Shown here: positions 58,745 to 64,000 of the stretch, one piece after another
Layout of the letters: each line of letters begins with the position of its first letter
Position numbering within the stretch: the first letter of the stretch is position 1
Assembly (NCBI GenBank): GCA_025716815.1
Contig: JAIXMN010000009.1
Coordinates: 868,001 to 932,000, forward strand
Reading direction: 5' to 3'
Source of the DNA: Dichotomocladium elegans
Lineage: Eukaryota; Mucoromycota; Mucoromycetes; Mucorales; Lichtheimiaceae
DNA length: 64,000 bases
Notes under the pieces: model-generated
Database searches by the model: none
Seen by the model: the letters and a program-made list of their open reading frames with translations, nothing else
Told to the model about the DNA's origin: nothing
Made by a program: the position numbers and the translations under genes

Positions 58745-61637
58745 ATGGATATCGACAGCACCTCTGATGACAATCGTCCGCATGACGACAATCCCGAACC
58801 TAAACGCAAACGACTCGCCCAGGCCTGTGACGTATGCCGTAGAAAAAAGGTGAGAAAATCACTTTGACATTGATAAGCGTCGCACTCCAACTGCTTTATC
58901 AACAGATAAAATGCGACGGGGTCAGACCGACATGTGCCAACTGCATCAAAACCGGCCGAGAATGCATGTATAACCCCAACGTGAAGAAAAGAGGTCCGAG
59001 GCAAGGATACATAGAGATGCTCGAAAGACGACTTGATAAAATGGAGAAGATGCTCTCGCGCGGAAATGAATCTTCATCATCACATCATACTTATGGGAAC
59101 CACTCGTCTATTGACTCGCCCGCAAGCGAAGAATCATCGAGTCCAATTTTTTCTGGCAATACACATCAAAGCCAGCCCGGACTGCTGCCACATGCCGTAA
59201 GCAGGAATTCGCACGAGATGTCAGGCATGGATGATGGACAGACGCTCGGCTCTAGCGTCGTATACTCCAAAGGAAAACAATTATCTCCGGCCATTGAGTC
59301 AGCACTTCCACCGATAGACGTCATTCTTCATCTCGTCCATTTATACTTTGAATACATCTACAGTTATGCTTCCATTTTTGACAAGGAAACACTCATTCTT
59401 GACATCCAGGAACAACGCTGTCCAGAATTTCTTGTTTTAGCTATCCTGTCTGTCTCTGCCAGGTGAGCAACGGGAGGAAGGTTGATACTTGCCGGACAGC
59501 ATTTTTGGCTGACTTTCCCTATCAATGCTAATATTATTCAAGATACTCAGACCGCCCGGACATCTGCGAAGAACCTCCTTGGCACTCGGGTGAAAAGTAT
59601 GCGTCTAAGGCCCGCAGCATGGTTATTACTGCCATCGACAACCCTTGTCTCGCCAACACTCAAGCACTCTATTTGCTCACACTCCATGAATACGGTTGTG
59701 CGCGTGGCCCACGGTAAGATTGACGGACATCCAGCAATTGTTCTACGAGCCTTATGCTATTTATTTCAACCTGTTTGTCTTTTTGTAGAAGCTGGATGTA
59801 TTCCGGTATGGCTGTCAGGTACATATAAGGACCAGTATTCCGTTGTCCTTTACTCCTTAATAACCGCCACCCATATCCAAAAAAAACCATTATCAGGATG
59901 TCACTGGACATTGGCCTAAACCGAGACCCGACCCACAAAGACGCAGACACAACTCTCTCTACTGCCCGTTGGACAGAGCATGAGGTTCAGCGGCGTGTAT
60001 TTTGGACCGTCTTTTCAATGGATAGGTGTGCATACACACATATGTCATGAAAGAAAATATGATGACCTAATCAACGTCAGCAATATAGATTTTTAAGCTC
60101 GTCAACTGGTAGACCAGCTGTATTACACGAGGAAGACTGCGAGGTTTTACTTCCATGCGATGATGAGGGATGGCATAGTCGGCAATTCTACACTGAATCC
60201 ATGACAGGCGAGACCAGGGCGGTTTTTAATGTGCGGGCGCCCTCTGGTAGCAATCTCCCTGGTGTCTCTGTGAACATAAGCCGGTCCCATTTCTCTGCTC
60301 CAGACGTCAATGGTAGCACCGATCTCCATCTCAGCTACTATGCTATCATTCATCGTGGCACTTCAATTCTTGGAAAGATCACCAACTTTATTAACCGCAA
60401 GAGCCGCCAGCGTAAACTCTTCACTCCCGAGGGACCAGGCTCAGCGTTTGCTCAGCTTGATCAGGAGATAGAGACCTGGCTGGGCTATCTTCCTCCTGAT
60501 TTAAAATACACGTCCCACAACATCAATCGGATCCGGCATGGTCAAATGCCTGAACCTGGGCGATTCCAACTGGTAAAATCTTCTACATACATGCTTTCAT
60601 ATTTTAATTATCCTATAGCTCCATGTATTGTACAATACTATGATTGTTCTCTTGCATCGGCCGGCGCTAGCGCTTCTTGACTCGTTGAATGACCAGTCAG
60701 AACCCAACCAGCGTAAATGGTTTGCAGCTAGCGCCGCCAAGTGCATGCAAGCCGTCGAAAATGTCACCGAGCTCGTTAGCTACATAAAAGACAGCAAAGT
60801 CTTGATTTCTCCTTTCTTGACTTACTTGACATACACAGTCGCCACCATTGTCGTAAATAATATTTTCTTTGGAAAGCCAGATGAAATCAACAAATCACGC
60901 AGCGCTCTCAAAGAACATTTCATTCTTCTCCAGGTAGGATGGAGTGCCGATGTATTGGTATCTTTTTCAATTATTCGTTACTCAACGTCGACCTCCGTCA
61001 TCTTCCGAAATAGAATATGCGATCGTATTGGGCAATGGCAGATAAACTCTACTTTATGATCCGAGATTTTTATGCTATGCATACCAACTACCTCCGTCAG
61101 CAGCAGCAGCAGCAACAACAACAACAGCGACAAGAAGATGAGACGCAGACAAAAAATACTCAGGTGGTCGAAGGACAATGGAAAAGAGCTACAAGTTCAA
61201 GCATAGGAGCGATATCCGAGTCATCAGTTCGGCATCAATGGCCGATGAGGCTGGAAACCACGCCAGGCATAGCGATCGAACCATTTGCAGACTACAGCAC
61301 CTCTCAGCAGCACAGCTCAGATGTCTCATTACGGGGGAACTCGCTGATTGACTTGTCCTTGTCCACTTCTGACGGAATCTCTGGCTCAAATTGGATCTTA
61401 GGCGATCACACGAAATCCCTTGCTAGCTCTATACAGTCCCTGGGCAGGATCCCTGCGCCTTACAGCGCTTACTTTGACGTCCCAAACATGTCATTTGAAG
61501 ATGCAATTCCGGGCATCGCGTCGGATACTTCCTCAAACGGAGTCCCACAAACAACGTCTTCGAGCGCAACACCCCACTGGTCACCGTTTGAATACAACGG
61601 CAGCTCTCCGCAGCAGAATCCCCACCGGCCAATTTGA
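58745..61637 (+). CDS. Zn2Cys6 fungal transcription factor
   Basis: Fungal-specific nuclear regulator. The binuclear zinc cluster at about residues 28-54 reads C-D-V-C-R-R-K-K-I-K-C then C-A-N-C and C, split by the intron between 58849 and 58906. The linker K-K-R-G-P-R-Q-G-Y and a short coiled coil (L-E-R-R-L-D-K-M-E-K-M-L) follow. The middle region carries the fungal-specific transcription-factor domain (L-H-L-V-H-L-Y-F-E-Y-I, L-Y-L-L-T-L-H-E-Y-G, R-R-V-F-W-T-V-F-S-M-D). A poly-Gln run of ten codons lies near 61098-61127, and a Ser-rich tail ends at 61637. Around ten exons; I located donors or acceptors for the first five. The regulated pathway cannot be inferred; no metabolic cluster is next to it. 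Confidence 0.92.
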
Positions 61638-61759
61638 GTTTCTCTTATTTACCACCCACTCTTTTTTAGTTTCCCTTTCTTTCGGGTTATACACCCAAAC
61701 CAGAAAAAACACATACTTAAAAAAGTTGAACAAGTAATCATTCCCTTTTGACCACAGGG

Positions 61760-62569
61760 TTAGATCAGCCCGCTATCTCTGGTTATCATCTCTGCAAAGT
61801 CCCTTTGCTTCCCTTCAATAGATTTACGCACCCTACAGCTATTCCTTTGTGACCTATCAGCTTCTTCGCGGAGAAACTCTCTAGCAACGGCTGCCCAGTG
61901 TTCGATGTACGTTATACCGCGTGCCATGGCAGTTCTCGTGGTCTGATGTTGCCAATCGTTATTCTTTTCGATCTCTCTCTTTTGCTCGAAATCTAACGGT
62001 AGACACGCATTAGCCGGTTCTTCTGCTTTCGTTGGGTCTGTTGACCTCTAACCTGACATGTCAATGTTGTTTTTACGGATAAACTTGTCGATGACATCAA
62101 ACCATATCCACGTGGATTCGTAATTACTGTGGTTCTTTTGTTTTTGTTTTTCTTCAAGATATAATTCTGTGATTCGCTTGGTCGTAGGGTCTATGGTGTG
62201 CGCTTCTTCGCGCCAGTAGTCCATGAAGAGCTCAATATCCTCTTCGAGAAAGCGGTCCTTTCGGCGTCGCTTCGCTGTCCTTCCATTCGCTTCTTGGTCC
62301 TCAGCCGCTAATGCTTCGTCCAGCTCTTGTAGTTTCTGGTACCATTGCCAATGACTCTCCTTGTTGCGATGACGGCGGTGATATTCAGCCTGAAGCTCCT
62401 TGACACGGCTGGTGATGACCTCTAAACTGTAATCAAATTTATTCACCACATGCTGCCGGAGAACATGTTCAAGCGAATGTGACTTCCATTCACTCGCTCT
62501 AGATTTCAGAATGCTTAGAATAGCCAATGTGTCTTTGTCGTTGATTTGGCTGTGTCGAATTGTCGTCAT
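61760..62569 (-). CDS. Unrecognised charged helical protein
   Basis: I do not recognise this family. Two exons, 62569-62053 and 61992-61760, joined by a GTTAGA...GTTAG intron, give 249 residues with matching phase. The protein is mostly charged helix, rich in Glu, Lys, Arg and Trp. It has a basic run R-T-A-K-R-R-R-K-D-R (a possible nuclear signal) near residue 107 and repeated W-x-W or H-W motifs such as S-H-W-Q-W-Y and T-W-I-W-F-D. The first exon alone would end at 62048; the second is supported by continuing helical composition. A DNA-binding or chromatin role is a guess. It converges on the Zn2Cys6 gene with only 122 bp between stops. Confidence 0.6.
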
Positions 62570-64000
62570 GTCGTCCGTTATTGCACTGGGTACAATAATT
62601 ATTTATGAAGAAAGAGAGAGAGATACTCTCCTGACAAAGTAGACTTTGTTGCATTATTATATTTTTATCCTTGTGGTACTTGGCCCTCACACCCACAAAC
62701 ACCAGTTTGCAAGTGCATACATCATATTTCCATCTCATTTGCCCAGACGGGAGCATATAACTTTTCCCGCTTGCCGTTGAATTGAACAGGTTTAACATCG
62801 ATGCACTGTCTCAGATTCGCAATCTCGCAGCGGTGGCCGGGGTCGTACTTTTTTATTTTCAAATAAAATTCGCATAAAAATATGGCATACATAAGGTCGA
62901 GACATACCCGTTAGTCAACAGAAATTATCAGCCTCCTTGTTACCCTTTAACTTGCCCGAAGGTAGCTAGGTGCGCCATTGCGGTAACAGTGGCAGACGAG
63001 GGAAGAAAGGAAGGATCCGGGAGCCGTCGAGCGTCGACGGCCGATGCGTCGACGGACCAACGACAACACCAGCGGCAGAAGCAACGGAGGAAGCAGGCAA
63101 ACAAAAGCACTTCAACGGACCCATGGTGGGAGACTTGTGCGGCTGCAGCCAAACCACGGTCCCACCCAAAGCCCATATCGTCTCCTCTCGGGGCACTTGA
63201 GTTAGACTGATATCGTTATCTACAGGATCCGGATTAATAGAAAATTGCAGAATGGAACAAGGGTAAACTATTTCCTTTTACTTTGCTCTTCACAACTGAC
63301 CAAAACTGCTCAATCGGATTGAGTTCAGGAGAGTAGGCTGGAAGATATCCCCGACACATCTGTAGGTGCATTATCCATGATAAAATAGCGCTCTTATGGT
63401 CTTCATTGAGAATACACAAGCAACCCTTCGCTTAAGGTTTCTTTAAAGATTCTGTCAAGTCTTTCTCGTACTGTGATGGCCATTGTTGTGCTGAACAAAC
63501 ATGGATTCCTAGCAGTTGATGCGCACAAGACCTTCTCACACATGAGTTTGAAAATCAAACCTTGCCTTAGTCAGTGTATGCTGTGTAACTGCAGTTGATC
63601 CGCGCTTCTTTCATCCGAATGCCTGTATCCTTTCACTTGGGAATGTGTGCACTACGCAGATATTCAGTGCGAGAACAAAGGGATTGCAAAAAATACATTT
63701 CTTCATCTACAGCATAGTTCATAGGTTCAGGATAGCCAGGCACATCAACAATATGACCTTGGCCATCTTGATAGAAAAATAGATTGCTCATTTCAGAGAG
63801 TAAAAGTGTAAAAAAGAGAAAAGAGATGGAAGCGACCTCTTTCAGTGGATGCATGTGTTATTTGATTTGTCATCTTACGTATTCTGCGCTACATGCGATT
63901 TTATTTTTGTGATCCTGCGACTTTGGTTTTGGAAAATAGTGTACGTCTTGCAATCACCCTTCCGCTGCCATGGCTCCAGTCTTTTCATACAATATATGGC
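62570..64000. other. Repeat-rich right end of the window
   Basis: Holds a GC-rich island at about 62945-63215, a Tc1 relic at 63234-63610 and an unresolved minus-strand frame at 63633-63854 (73 codons) without known family. No complete gene seen. Confidence 0.45.
63234..63610 (-). mobile_element. Tc1-like transposase relic, catalytic C-terminal part
   Basis: On the minus strand this reads F-I-M-D-N-A-P-T-D, then in another frame C-R-G-Y-L-P-A-Y-S-P-E-L-N-P-I-E-Q-F-W, then V-V-K-S-K-V-K. That is the second Asp and the final Glu-containing block of a Tc1/mariner DDE/D transposase. The frame change between the two blocks and the missing N-terminal third show it is inactive. It is the best-preserved of the six relics. 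Confidence 0.82.

Noticed and set aside
62940..63210. Four 73-78-codon frames on both strands
   Set aside because: Expected by chance in GC-rich DNA with few stops; no family signature or splice context.
1..64000. CRISPR array, rRNA, biosynthetic cluster
   Set aside because: No regularly spaced direct repeats, no rRNA sequence, and no grouping of pathway genes around the Zn2Cys6 factor.

Overview
The window is nuclear DNA of a filamentous fungus. Genes carry many short introns (about 50-115 bp, GTAAGT-like donors), and I reconstructed most of them exon by exon. The protein set (class V myosin, fungal Gbeta, Nam8-type RNA-binding protein, Zn2Cys6 factor, Swc4) and the Tc1-like relics suggest an early-diverging fungus, most likely Mucoromycota/Mucorales. 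The phylum is an inference; no rRNA or marker search was possible.

Layout. 1-6.5 kb: transposon graveyard with a short inverted-repeat element, a decayed Tc1/mariner transposase and unresolved ORFs. 6.9-21 kb: ribosomal protein eL36 (+), a C2H2 zinc-finger factor with long His/Gln/Ser tracts (-), a gene-free 4 kb, acireductone dioxygenase (+), an Amn1-like F-box/LRR protein (-), a gene fusing an alpha/beta hydrolase to a tyrosine phosphatase (-), and a broken LRR-type gene (-). 21.5-27.7 kb: a complete class V myosin in 16 exons (-). 30.3-34.4 kb: Swc4/DMAP1 and an acidic low-complexity protein (both +). 34.5-44.2 kb: mitochondrial rhodanese (-), NAD-dependent glycerol-3-phosphate dehydrogenase (-), Tom40 (+), proteasome beta5 (-) and G-protein beta (-). 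44.2-48.5 kb: gene-poor, with more Tc1 relics. 48.5-62.6 kb: Nam8/Csx1-like RRM protein, mitochondrial isoleucyl-tRNA synthetase and a KCTD-like BTB protein (all +), a HAD phosphatase (-), a Zn2Cys6 transcription factor (+) and an unrecognised 249-aa protein (-). 62.6-64 kb: a GC-rich island and another Tc1 relic.

The genes are ordinary eukaryotic housekeeping and regulatory genes, with no operon or biosynthetic-cluster logic. Two introns appear to be GC-AG, both with the donor GCAAGTAGG. At least six decayed fragments belong to what looks like one Tc1/mariner family. The most unusual gene is the hydrolase-phosphatase fusion at 17.1-19.5 kb. I saw no rRNA, tRNA or CRISPR array.
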